A stretch of 64,000 nt of DNA from contig CAJNDS010002410.1 in the NCBI GenBank assembly GCA_905221605.1, positions 273,252-337,251 on the forward strand, read 5' to 3'. Below, one piece after another: positions 1 to 9,800 of the stretch. Position numbers and translations under genes: made by a program. The stretch comes from Symbiodinium natans. Lineage: Eukaryota > Sar > Dinophyceae > Suessiales > Symbiodiniaceae. The first letter of the stretch is position 1, and each line of letters opens with the position of its first letter. The notes under the pieces are model-generated. The model saw only the letters and a list, made by a program, of their open reading frames with translations. It was not told the origin of the DNA and ran no database searches.

Positions 1-86
1 TGTGGTCGGCCATCTCATCGTAGCGCTCTGCCTGCTCGGCAAGCTTGGCAAAGTACACATACCTTCTCGCGATCGCGATCAGCCAT
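1..86 (-). pseudogene. 14-3-3 copy, N-terminal end only, frameshifted
   Basis: The start codon is at 84-86 and the gene runs off the left edge. The first eight codons match the intact copies (MADRDREK). One extra base in the run at 61-67 (taccttctcgc, against tacttctcgc in intact copies) then shifts the frame, and the ORF ends after about 23 codons. The rest of the gene is not visible, so whether it is otherwise intact is unknown. A sequencing error is possible, but the same extra base is present in the copy starting at 3301. Confidence 0.75.
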
Positions 87-427
87 GGCTGCAAAAGCCA
101 ATGGAGGGGCCGGTAGCAACGCGAAGGGCTGTACAACCTCGATGCAGCTTAGCAGCTGTTGCAGCTTGAGCCGTGACCGGGGCGCGCGCCAGGGTTTGAA
201 GGCTTCAGGGAAGGGCGTTTCCACGGTCGCCTCTGCAGTGAAAGCACCACTCACTTCCCTGCCCAACAACATCTGCAGTTCATGTGTTCAGGGTACGCAG
301 TAGGCCCTGCTACGAACAGGCAGGATTGCAGCTCGAGTTTCTGCAGAACATGCATGTACCTCAGGCATGGGACAAAGCCCCACGACGATCCGGAATGCTG
401 TTCATCTCTTGTGTGCCATGGTGGCGC

Positions 428-1156
428 TTAGGCCTGTCCTCCCTCCTGGTCGGACGTCCACAGCGTCAGGTTGTCGCGCAATAGCTGCATGATCAGCGTC
501 GAGTCCTTGTACGAGTCCTCGGCCACATTGTCCAGCTCAGCAATGGCATCCTCGAAAGCAGTGCGCGCCATTTTGCAGGCATCATCTGGCTTAAGCAACA
601 CCTCGTACATGAAGACGGAGTAGTTCAAGGCCAAGCCAAGGCGAATAGGATGCGTGACGGCCAGGTCTTTCTCGGCAATGTTCGCCGCCTCTTTGTAAGC
701 CTCGCTTGCACTCTGCGCAGCCTTATCCTTCTCGTCATTGTCGCGGAACTCGGCAATGTAGCGATAGTAATCGGCCTTCATCTTCTGGTAGAAAACCTTT
801 GACTCACCGGACATGGCCTTGGGAATCAGCTGCTTGTCCAGCAGAGTAAGAATGGTGTCGCAAATTTTCTGCAACTCATCCTCGACCTTCTTACTGTACT
901 CCTTGGCGTAGTTGGCGTTCTCCGTGTTGCCCTTGGTAGTCTCCTTGTGCGTGACGCTGGTGATGATGCGCCAAGCAGCCCGGCGAGAGCCCACGTTGTT
1001 CTTGTAGGCCACAGACAGCAAGTTGCGCTCCTCCACGGAGAGCTCGCCGCCTGCATTACCCACATTCTTCATGTGGTCGGCCATCTCATCGTAGCGCTCT
1101 GCCTGCTCGGCAAGCTTGGCAAAGTACACATACTTCTCGCGATCGCGATCAGCCAT
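428..1156 (-). CDS. 14-3-3 phosphoserine/threonine-binding adaptor protein (intact copy)
   Basis: 242 codons plus stop, no introns. The start is the ATG at 1154-1156 ([18 protein letters not shown]). An upstream in-frame TTG only adds spacer sequence and is rejected. Both 14-3-3 family signatures are present: [13 protein letters not shown] near residues 44-56 and [20 protein letters not shown] near the C-terminus. The phosphopeptide pocket is conserved: K52, R59, R132 and Y133 correspond to K49, R56, R127 and Y128 of mammalian zeta. Members of this family act as dimeric clamps on phosphorylated clients, mostly in the cytosol. The length is usual for the family. Differences from the copy at 1507-2235 are few and cluster at residues 109-115 and 155-170. 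Confidence 0.96.
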   Translation of the reverse strand: MADRDREKYVYFAKLAEQAERYDEMADHMKNVGNAGGELSVEERNLLSVAYKNNVGSRRAAWRIITSVTHKETTKGNTENANYAKEYSKKVEDELQKICDTILTLLDKQLIPKAMSGESKVFYQKMKADYYRYIAEFRDNDEKDKAAQSASEAYKEAANIAEKDLAVTHPIRLGLALNYSVFMYEVLLKPDDACKMARTAFEDAIAELDNVAEDSYKDSTLIMQLLRDNLTLWTSDQEGGQA

Positions 1157-1506
1157 GGCTGCAAAAGCCAATGGAGGGGCCGGTAGCAACGCGAAGGGCT
1201 GTACAACCTCGATGCAGCTTAGCAGCTGTTGCAGCTTGAGCCGTGGCCGGGGCGCGCGCCAGGGTTTGAAGGCTTCAGGGATCAGGGCGTTTCCACGGTC
1301 GCATCTGCAGTGAAAGCGCCACTCACTTCCCTGCCCAACAACATCTGCAGTTTATGTGTTCAGGGTACGCAGTAGGCCCTGCTACGAACAGGCAGGATTG
1401 CAGCTCGAGTTTCTGCAGAACATGCATGCTGCATGTACCTCAGGCATGGGACAAAGCCCCACGACGATCCGGAATGCTGTTCATCTCTTGTGTGCCATGG
1501 AGGCGC

Positions 1507-2235
1507 TTAGGCCTGTCCTCCCTCCTGGTCGGACGTCCACAGCGTCAGGTTGTCGCGCAATAGCTGCATGATCAGCGTCGAGTCCTTGTACGAGTCCTCG
1601 GCCACATTGTCCAGCTCAGCAATGGCATCCTCGAAAGCAGTGCGCGCCATTTTGCAGGCATCATCTGGCTTAAGCAACACCTCGTACGTGAAGACGGAAT
1701 AGTTCAAGGCCAAGCCAAGGCGAATAGGATGCGTGACGGCCAGGTCTTTCTCGGCAACCTTCGCCGCCTCTTTGTAAGCCTCGCTTGCACTCTGCGCAGC
1801 CTTTTCCTTCTCGTCATTGTCGCGGAACTCGGCAATGTAGCGATAGTAATCGGCCTTCATCTTCTGGTAGAAAACCTTTGACTCACCGGAGGTGGCCTGG
1901 GGAATCAGCTTCTTGTCCAGCAGAGTAAGAATGGTGTCGCAAATTTTCTGCAACTCATCCTCGACCTTCTTACTGTACTCCTTGGCGTAGTTGGCGTTCT
2001 CCGTGTTGCCCTTGGTAGTCTCCTTGTGCGTGACGCTGGTGATGATGCGCCAAGCAGCCCGGCGAGAGCCCACGTTGTTCTTGTAGGCCACAGACAGCAA
2101 GTTGCGCTCCTCCACGGAGAGCTCGCCACCTGCATTACCCACATTCTTCATGTGGTCGGCCATCTCATCGTAGCGCTCTGCCTGCTCGGCAAGCTTGGCA
2201 AAGTACACATACTTCTCGCGATCGCGATCAGCCAT
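1507..2235 (-). CDS. 14-3-3 phosphoserine/threonine-binding adaptor protein (second intact copy)
   Basis: 242 codons plus stop with start ATG at 2233-2235. It carries the same two family signatures and the same K/R/R/Y phosphate-binding residues as the copy at 428-1156. Substitutions include DKKLIPQAT for [16 protein letters not shown] for EKDKAAQ, and SVFTYE for SVFMYE. The 5' spacer is almost identical to that of its neighbour, so the two copies probably share the same processing signals. The near identity suggests recent duplication or gene conversion. Confidence 0.96.
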   Translation of the reverse strand: MADRDREKYVYFAKLAEQAERYDEMADHMKNVGNAGGELSVEERNLLSVAYKNNVGSRRAAWRIITSVTHKETTKGNTENANYAKEYSKKVEDELQKICDTILTLLDKKLIPQATSGESKVFYQKMKADYYRYIAEFRDNDEKEKAAQSASEAYKEAAKVAEKDLAVTHPIRLGLALNYSVFTYEVLLKPDDACKMARTAFEDAIAELDNVAEDSYKDSTLIMQLLRDNLTLWTSDQEGGQA

Positions 2236-2262
2236 GGCTGCAAAAGCCAATGGAGGGGCCGG
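2236..2262 (-). promoter_or_regulatory. Candidate splice-leader (trans-splicing) acceptor upstream of 14-3-3 start
   Basis: Immediately upstream of the ATG the minus strand reads CCATTGGCTTTTGCAG then CC then ATG, a pyrimidine-rich tract ending in CAG two bases before the start. The same sequence precedes the copies at 1156 and 3301. As the gene has no introns, this is a plausible acceptor for spliced-leader addition, which is how dinoflagellate mRNAs get their 5' ends. No transcript evidence is available, and other AGs in the spacer could be used. Confidence 0.45.
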
Positions 2263-2578
2263 TAGCAACGCGAAGGGCTGTACAACCTCGATGCAGCTTA
2301 GCAGCTGTTGCAGCTTGAGCCGTGGCCGGGGCGCGCGCCAGGGTTTGAAGGCTTCAGGGATCAGGGCGTTTCCACGGTCGCCTCTGCAGTGAAAGCGCCA
2401 CTCACTTCCCTGCCCAACAACATCTGCAGTTTATGTGTTCAGGGTACGCAGTAGGCCCTGCTACGAACAGGCAGGATTGCAGCTCGAGTTTCTGCAGAAC
2501 ATGCATGTACCTCAGGCATGGGACAAAGCCCCACGACGATCCGGAATGCTGTTCATCTCTTGTGTGCCATGGTGGCGC

Positions 2579-3301
2579 TTAGGCCTGTCCTCCCTCCTGG
2601 TCGGACGTCCACAGCGTCAGGTTGTCGCGCAATAGCTGCATGATCAGCGTCGAGTCCTTGTACGAGTCCTCGGCCACATTGTCCAGCTCAGCAATGGCAT
2701 CCTCGAAAGCAGTGCGCGCCATTTTGCAGGCATCATCTGGCTTAAGCAACACCTCGTACATGAAGACGGAGTAGTTCAAGGCCAAGCCAAGGCGAATAGG
2801 ATGCGTGACGGCCAGGTCTTTCTCGGCAACGTTCGCCGCCTCTTGGTAGGCCTGGCTTGCACTCTGCGCAGCCTTTTCCTTCTCGTCATTGTCGCGGAAC
2901 TCGGCAATGTAGCGATAGTAATCGGCCTTCATCTTCTGGTAGAAAACCTTTGACTCACGGAGGTGGCCTGGGGAATCAGCTTCTTGTCCAGCAGAGTAAG
3001 AATGGTGTCGCAAATTTTCTGCAACTCATCCTCGACCTTCTTACTGTACTCCTTGGCGTAGTTGGCGTTCTCCGTGTTGCCCTTGGTAGTCTCCTTGTGC
3101 GTGACGCTGGTGATGATGCGCCAAGCAGCCCGGCGAGAGCCCACGTTGTTCTTGTAGGCCACAGACAGCAAGTTGCGCTCCTCCACGGAGAGCTCGCCAC
3201 CTGCATTACCCACATTCTTCATGTGGTCGGCCATCTCATCGTAGCGCTCTGCCTGCTCGGCAAGCTTGGAAAAGTACACATACCTTCTCGCGATCAGCCA
3301 T
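2579..3301 (-). pseudogene. 14-3-3 copy with two frameshifts (array end copy)
   Basis: The start ATG is at 3299-3301 and the stop begins at 2579. Relative to the intact copies there is a 6 bp deletion of one GATCGC unit (MADREK instead of MADRDREK) and a 1 bp insertion right after it. A 1 bp deletion lies near 2958 (gactcacgg for gactcaccgg). The coding sequence is therefore split over three frames, and the body from 2929 to 3280 and from 2579 to 2960 is otherwise well conserved, including the C-terminal signature. Decay must be recent. Confidence 0.88.
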
Positions 3302-3663
3302 GGCTGCAAAAGCCAATGGACGGGCCGGTAGCAACGCGAAGGGCTTTGCAACCTCGAAGCAGCTTAGCAGCTGTTGCGGCTCGAGCCGTGGCCGGGGCAC
3401 GCGCCAGGGTTTGAAGGCTTCAGGGATCAGGGGGTTCCCGCAGCCGCCCCTGCAGTGGAAGAGCTATTCAGAGTCGTACTGCCCAATAAATCCGAAGCAT
3501 CGCGTGTTTGGGGCTTGCCTTGGCAAGACTAGCAACTGGGACTGGCCAGGCGAGGTTCACAAAGCATGCACTGCAGCCCCTCCTGTGCATGGAGCAGCTC
3601 CCAGTGCCGTATCTCGAAACACCTGCAAGAAGCAAAGCCCGAATTCTCACGACTCTACACCAC

Positions 3664-3818
3664 CTAAGCAGCACCACTGCAAACTGCATTGCGAAGTCCA
3701 CTGCGAAGCCCTGTGTCAGAAACTGCAGCTTTGGAAAGCTCAGCTTTGGGCAGAAGATCCTCGTCTGCCATGGCCGCCGTCTCTGCAGCTTCCAGGCTGG
3801 CATTCCACTCCTCCACCT
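3664..3818 (-). CDS. Terminal exon of the membrane protein, acidic helix and stop
   Basis: The acceptor is GCTGGCACAG at 3819-3828. The frame reads EVEEWNASLEAAETAAMADE and runs to a TAG at 3664-3666. It joins in frame to the exon ending at 3895 (GAGGCAG|GTAGGG donor), giving continuous sequence EQHEAEVEEW across a 76-base GT-AG intron. The segment is rich in Glu and Ala and predicted helical. Confidence 0.65.
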
Positions 3819-6800
3819 CTGTGCCAGCGCGAGTCCAGACATGTCAGTTGCTCAGTTGCCGCTCTGTTCACCCGGTTACCATCGGTTACCCTACCTGCCT
3901 CGTGCTGCTCACGCTCGGCACGCTCCATGCAGTCACGCTCGTACCGCTCAGCCAGCTGCAGCGCCTCCTGCATGAAAGCCTCCGTCCAGCAGCTCATGGC
4001 TTCTTGAGCTCAATCACGCAAGTTGTTCGACTGAACTGTTCGAAGCACACCGCATGTCAAAACAGCGCACGGCATTGGGAGTTGCACCTCGCGTTGCTGG
4101 AGCGGATCCTCGACAAACATGGCGTTGCGCTCTTCGGCTTCTCGGGCGGCCCAAAAGACTTCAGCCTTTTTCTGTCTGTACTCTTCCCAGCGCATCCTCG
4201 GCCAAGAGCTGCGTTCGAAGCCGAGGGGTGCTTCTTTTTTTCCCGGTCCATCCTAGCCGCCTAGCCTGCATTTGCTTGCGACTTAGACACTGCTTCAGCT
4301 CTTCGGCTTCCATGAGCTCCCTTGCCCGGAGCACCTCCTTTTTTTGCTGGATGGTACCTCTCGAATCTCTCGAAGTCACACGCGTCAGGACTGTGTGGCG
4401 CTGAGATGATCCACTTGCGAATTGCTCCACAACGCGCACTCTCGAATGCGTCACGCTTTTCCCGCAACTCTTCCACGAATGGAGCTGTGATGGAGCCTCA
4501 GCTGCAAAAGAGCTGCTGGGCAATACAATATTCGCTGAGGGTTTGTTAGAGCAGCAGTCCCTTCCCAGTAAAGACAGGAGGCTTATGCACTTGTCCAGCT
4601 CTGCTGATTCAGTGTCTGGCAGAGGTATCCTCGAGAAAGGCACTGTAGCTGCAACAGTTGCTCACTGATATTCTGGGTTTCAGCTGCAGTTCTGACGAGG
4701 GAGCCTATGACCCCAAGATAAAAGCGCCAGTACGCAGATGGTAGCCGTGGACCATCGCCAAGGCACATTTTCAATCCAATGCATTCCTTGTCCACGGCCT
4801 TCAGGGGCCACCAATCGCGGAGGGCAGCGAGAGCAAGAAGACTACTGGTAGCAATCACTAGAAGGATAGGTGCACTTCATGGATCCCCTCAAGCACGCGG
4901 AGCCTGCAGGGGGTCATTCCAGAAGGCTGTTTCATGGGCATCTTCTTCCTCTCTAGCTTCCTCCTGCACGTGTAGTGTAGCAACAAGAAGCCTGCAAGCC
5001 CTTTCTTGCCAGATCATAACCATCGCAACCTTTTACAACGGACATGGAGAAATTAGGGCCGGTCCAAGGCCCATACAAGCGAGTGCATCGCGAGAGCTTG
5101 CAAGTCACACACGCTGAGCACTGAAATAGCCAAAGCGTCAGAGGCAAACTGCCAAGGGACTGGTCACATCTGCGTTCTCTCGGAATCCCTTGACCGCGTC
5201 CTCCATCTGGCGGTGGAAGTGGCCGCGCTCCTCCTCCTCGCGCAGCCGCTCCTGCCTTGACACGAGGCAGCACGGTTGAGAATCTTGCAAATCAGCCAGC
5301 TATGCCTGTCACGATAGCAAAAAAGAGTCGGGCGAGTACTCCCTCAGGGATCGAAAACAGACATGCAAAAAGGAACTCTCCCGAATACCTGCTGATACCA
5401 CCGACTTGGCAGCGCTGGATCCACTTCAGGGTTTCGCCTTGCTAGGCAGGCTTGCGGTTTTGCCTGGTGATTACCTGGACCACTGGGCATTGAACCGGCA
5501 ATGAATTTTGGGGCGCTAAAGAGAGAAAGCTCTGGTTGACAGGTTCGCTTCCCTTTGTGAGGGGAGTCCCTGTGTGACACAGGTCACCGACGCCGGGCAT
5601 GCCCCGAAAGGAGTGCCAATGCCGCAAGGCTGCTGCATGGCAGTTTCGAAGTAAGCCTTGTTCAGGATTTGATCGTCCGACTCTGTTTTGACAGCACCAC
5701 CTTGCTTGCAGACGCCACACTGTCGCGCGAATGCATTGCGCACCCGTGACCGTAAGGCAGCCGCCGATTATGATATAGGCATTGAAGACCATGGTGCCGC
5801 TGATGATGGTTACGATGATGAGGACAAGGACATCTATCAGGCTGCCTAAAAAAAGGCAGCGTCAAAGGCTCATCACCCATCCAACAACTTTTCCCACAGG
5901 CCTAGCAGCCTCGCAACCACAACAGCAGGGATGCAAAACGTCCACACTGTCAGCAGAGAAGGAAAAACTGAATATCGGGTCACATCCGACAATTGGGGCA
6001 AAGGCCTGTAGCATCGATTGTGCTCTGGTACTGCGAGGCTTTGTTGTGCTTGGAGACCATCTCCTGGTTTGGCGTGGGACATCGTTCCGCAAGACCAGAG
6101 AAATGGCTCAGTCCTTGAAAGCGGCCATGAAGGTCAAGAAGGCCATGCATCCGGTGAGGACCGACTCCTTCAGCGGATTCAGCAGCACATGCCCCGACAA
6201 AAATGTCAGCATCCTTGCCTGAGCGTGTGTGCATTGTGCGCGCGTGCAGCGCAGAGCATGGCTCGTGGCCCACCTCAATGTTCAGCAGTCTCGCTGTGTA
6301 TGGAAACAAGAGGATCAGGGCCTCGGCTTGCCGAAGCCACGTGTAAACCCTTTTGCAACAGACTCTGGGAGTTCGGCCGCACAAGAAATTTACTTGCAAC
6401 ACAATGGCAGTCGCTCGCCACCCTGAACCCTAAACTAGGGCAGCCAAGGAACCGCGAAGTTGATCATGAAGACCAGCGACTGGGCCGCAGCCCCGAAGGG
6501 TGGGAACTCCACGGCCATCAGGGCAGAGAGCATCAAGGCAAACTGCCGGAAGAAGCTGCCTCTTCGGGTATCGCTCTCCCACACACAAGCGATATTTTTT
6601 TAATAATATCATTGTTATGGTGATGATTCTTACTATTTTGATACGATGAATATTAATCTGCCTTTATTATTGGTAATATTAACATGATTATCTAGCCAGT
6701 GCTGCCCGAAGCGCTGAAGATGAGCACCCAGCCATATGTGAGGTAGCTGCCATCCAGGTGGTCTGGCCATGCCCCCTTCTCCGTGAAGCGCTCTTTATTC

Positions 6801-9800
6801 TTCCACTTGAGTTTGATCTCCTTTAGGTTCACCTCGTCCTGTCAAGACATGTCAAAAGCCCCTCGTGCGCTTCCTATGGCCCCGTCCACTGACCCCCCCC
6901 CCGCTCCCCGCTCCTCCAGGGTGGCTTTCCGCCTTCGCATGTCTGCCAGTGCCTTGTTCAGGTCCTTGCCGGGCTTGTCAGGCACCACAGCAGCGCCACG
7001 TTGCTTCATCTTCGCCTGAAACAAGCGGACGGAGAACATCGAAGTCATCAGCTTTTAGCAGCGCATCTGGAAACACCAGCTGCCCAGCCTCCATCAGCAT
7101 GCGCTTTTCTGCGGCCTCGTTGTCCTTGCCAGTCGGGTAGGTGCGGACTGCCACAATGTTGCCTTGGGCTTTCTTTGCTTGCACACCTGAGCCTGCTTTC
7201 ATGTTTACATCTGTTTACCTGCCTTCGTGGCACATTGCGTCTGCAGACAGATTCGCTGGACAGAACATGGATGGGAGCACCGGAGCAACACACAACATAA
7301 GAGACTTTCGGAGGCTGCGGTCGAAGTTGCTGAAGACGCGGAGGCGGACTGCTTCAACCCAACCCCTTGCAAGCATGGAAGCATGGCGGTGACACAAGAT
7401 GGTACTCGACATGGACTTGGTATGACAGGAAATGCCGTGTCAAGCGCAGCATGCCAGCCTCATGTTTTCCACGCTCATTTCGACAGCTGCGACATAGATT
7501 GGGATGCGGTCCCCTGACTTGCCGCACAAGCAGATCCAGCTTCACAAGAACCTGCTTGTGCAGCCAGGCTGCGTGTTTTGGTTCCCGCTTGCCAGTGGTA
7601 GCTCCAGTACAAGCATACGTTCAACACAGCGAAACCGGAGCCAAAGACAAACCATCCCAGCGTTGCAACTCCGAAGAGCAGCTGGTAGTTGGTGTCGGTC
7701 AAATCACCTCTGTGCCGACACTGGGGATGATCAGCAGGTGGAAGACAACTCTTCGCTTTGCAGTCTTTGAAGCCAAGTTGCAGACAATGTCCTGTGAAGC
7801 CACGAGTGTTTTCGAACCATCCGCCATAGACTTACACTGGAAAGGGATGCTTAGCTGCGTCATGTGCTGCTGGATGAAAAGGAGAAGGATGGTCAGCATT
7901 GACCGACCCCACGCGTTGAGAAGTAGCCATCCTTGCACCTCCTCAGAGAAGGAAGTGGTGCTTCCGTTATGGCGTTATGGGCTGCAAGCTCATGGTCCAA
8001 GCACGCTGCCCTAGGGCTGTCACAGTCTGCACTTTAGGGTCCGCCGCTTGGTGGTCGGCCGAGCTGCTCGATATTGCGGGTCGCCACGGCTTTCGCGGAA
8101 GGAAAGGAATTTCACAACCAGGTATGAGCACGTGATGGGAGCCATCAGGCCGTAAGGCATGATAGTGAACCTCATGAGGGGCACAGATCTGCGGAAGATG
8201 GCGCTCAGCAAAGTGCCACCCCCATAAGCTGAAGCCATGTGGCATTATCCATGTCTGCCAGTAGGGGCTCTCTACACTGCAATCTGGTTGGAAGAAGTTG
8301 AAGTTGAAAGACAAGTTCGCAATGACTGCCATGATCTTCGTGAAAAGCTCCTTTGTTGCTCTCTCACTCTCGCCCCTGCAGCGATTTTTCGCGATGCCAC
8401 ATGCCATACAGGTGCAGACAGGATTCTGGCCACTCCAAATCAATCCGGCCGATACCGTTGAAGGACTGCATGATGGACAGAGACATTGTGATGAGCCGCA
8501 CGCCCGAAGCACTTAGTTCCTGAGCAACATGCAGCGCACCAGGGCCGCAAAGTGCCGCAAATTCGCTGAGGAATCGAGCCAAGCAGCTTTTGCATCTGAC
8601 GTGTCGAGCTCCGCTTCTTCGTCGCTCTTCTCCGTCCGAGGGGCCCGGAAGAGGCAGTAGATCCTTGATGCTATCTTAATGCTCATTTTTTCTGCTCAAC
8701 TTGCGCTCTCTTCAGAAGGTGCCCCGAATTCAATGCGCCAAAGGGGCGGGAGCTTGCAACTGGACAGTGCATCTTGAACATCCTTAGTTCATGGCAGTGG
8801 GGACGGCTGAGACGAGGCGCCCACCGGCTTACTCTCAAGTCTCCAGTCACAAAAAACACGTCAGCACTTCGGTGCCGAGCCACTTGCTCCTCGGCAAGGC
8901 AACGAAGCATGGCGCAAAAGTTGCCAGAAATTGTCAAAAGCCAAGGGCGAACGAAGCGGAAACAGGGCGAGCAGAAGCTAGGAACTGGCTTCATCTGGAA
9001 TGCCGGCAAGGTGCAGTGTCAGCCCGGAGGTGCTTGCCGTTAAGAACGAGGAGCCGCCAGGAATGGGAGATGCCCAGGCGCGAAGCAGGGGACCCAGGCC
9101 GCACCCCGGCCACGTGGATGGTGCGATCCTTGTCCACGCGAAAGACGAAGCCCAAGTCCTTGTGCTGGAAGTAGGGCCAGTAGCCTCCGCAAAGCGGCAC
9201 TGCAATTTGCGCTGAAGCGCACTGACTCACTGAAGTTGGGGCAAGATTTGCTTCTGGTCAGCGACTCTGCCGAGCCTGCGATGTCTTGCTTGCGGATGAC
9301 CAGGGTCACTCGCTTGAAACGAAACTTGTCCACAAGCTTCATCACCGGATTTCCGCCTGTGAGGGACGGGGGGGAAATCCTGATTCTCTTGCCATAGCTT
9401 TTTAAAGCGCAGCCACGCGGGAAATCGCGGGAAGCCTGCCCCACCACCTCCCATGGAGTTCTTTATGCGGTCCACAACTTTGCCTGAGCATGCCGCGATA
9501 CCTCTCTGAACGGTGCTAGTGGCGCCCCATCTGCGAACCCAGCCACGGGCTATGTACAGCTTGATCTGGCCCTTGAAAATAGGATCAGAGAGCATCTTCC
9601 TGAGATGAATTGCGGTCGGCCTCTGACTTTGCCCTGCAAACCTGGCTAAGCTGTTTCTCGAACTCAGCCCAACTGATTCAACCCCTTCCTTTGTTCCACC
9701 CCTACTTGCTCGCAAAGCTTCAGGTAGAGGAGGGACAGAAAGAAGGCTCCGAAGGTCGCACACATGCCCAGCGCGCTGAACATCAGCGTGCCCAGGACCT

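Larger units (their letters stand above)
1..3490 (-). repeat. Tandem array of 14-3-3 gene units, about 1.07 kb each
   Basis: Gene plus spacer repeats head to tail. Start codons lie at 86, 1156, 2235 and 3301 (spacings 1070, 1079, 1066) and stop ends at 428, 1507 and 2579. Spacers of about 345 bp are nearly identical, including the block around 1200-1330 and 2280-2410. Homology runs through the spacer above the last copy and fades near 3490, which marks the right edge of the array; the left edge is outside the window. Intronless head-to-tail arrays of highly expressed genes are typical of dinoflagellates. Confidence 0.93.

Noticed and set aside
145-175. GGCTCAAG in the 14-3-3 spacer as a spliced-leader relic
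   Set aside because: Only 8 bases match, the sequence before them does not, and the 8-mer occurs elsewhere by chance.
1154-1189. Longer 14-3-3 start 11 codons upstream
   Set aside because: The upstream start is TTG and the added residues are spacer; the family starts at MADRDREK.
9212-9230. A 19-base micro-intron (GTGAGT...TTCAG) that would join the basic segment to the PDZ-like exon in frame
   Set aside because: Far shorter than any intron here. A longer intron ending at the TTCAG near 9231-9236 joins the frames just as well, so the tiny one is not needed.
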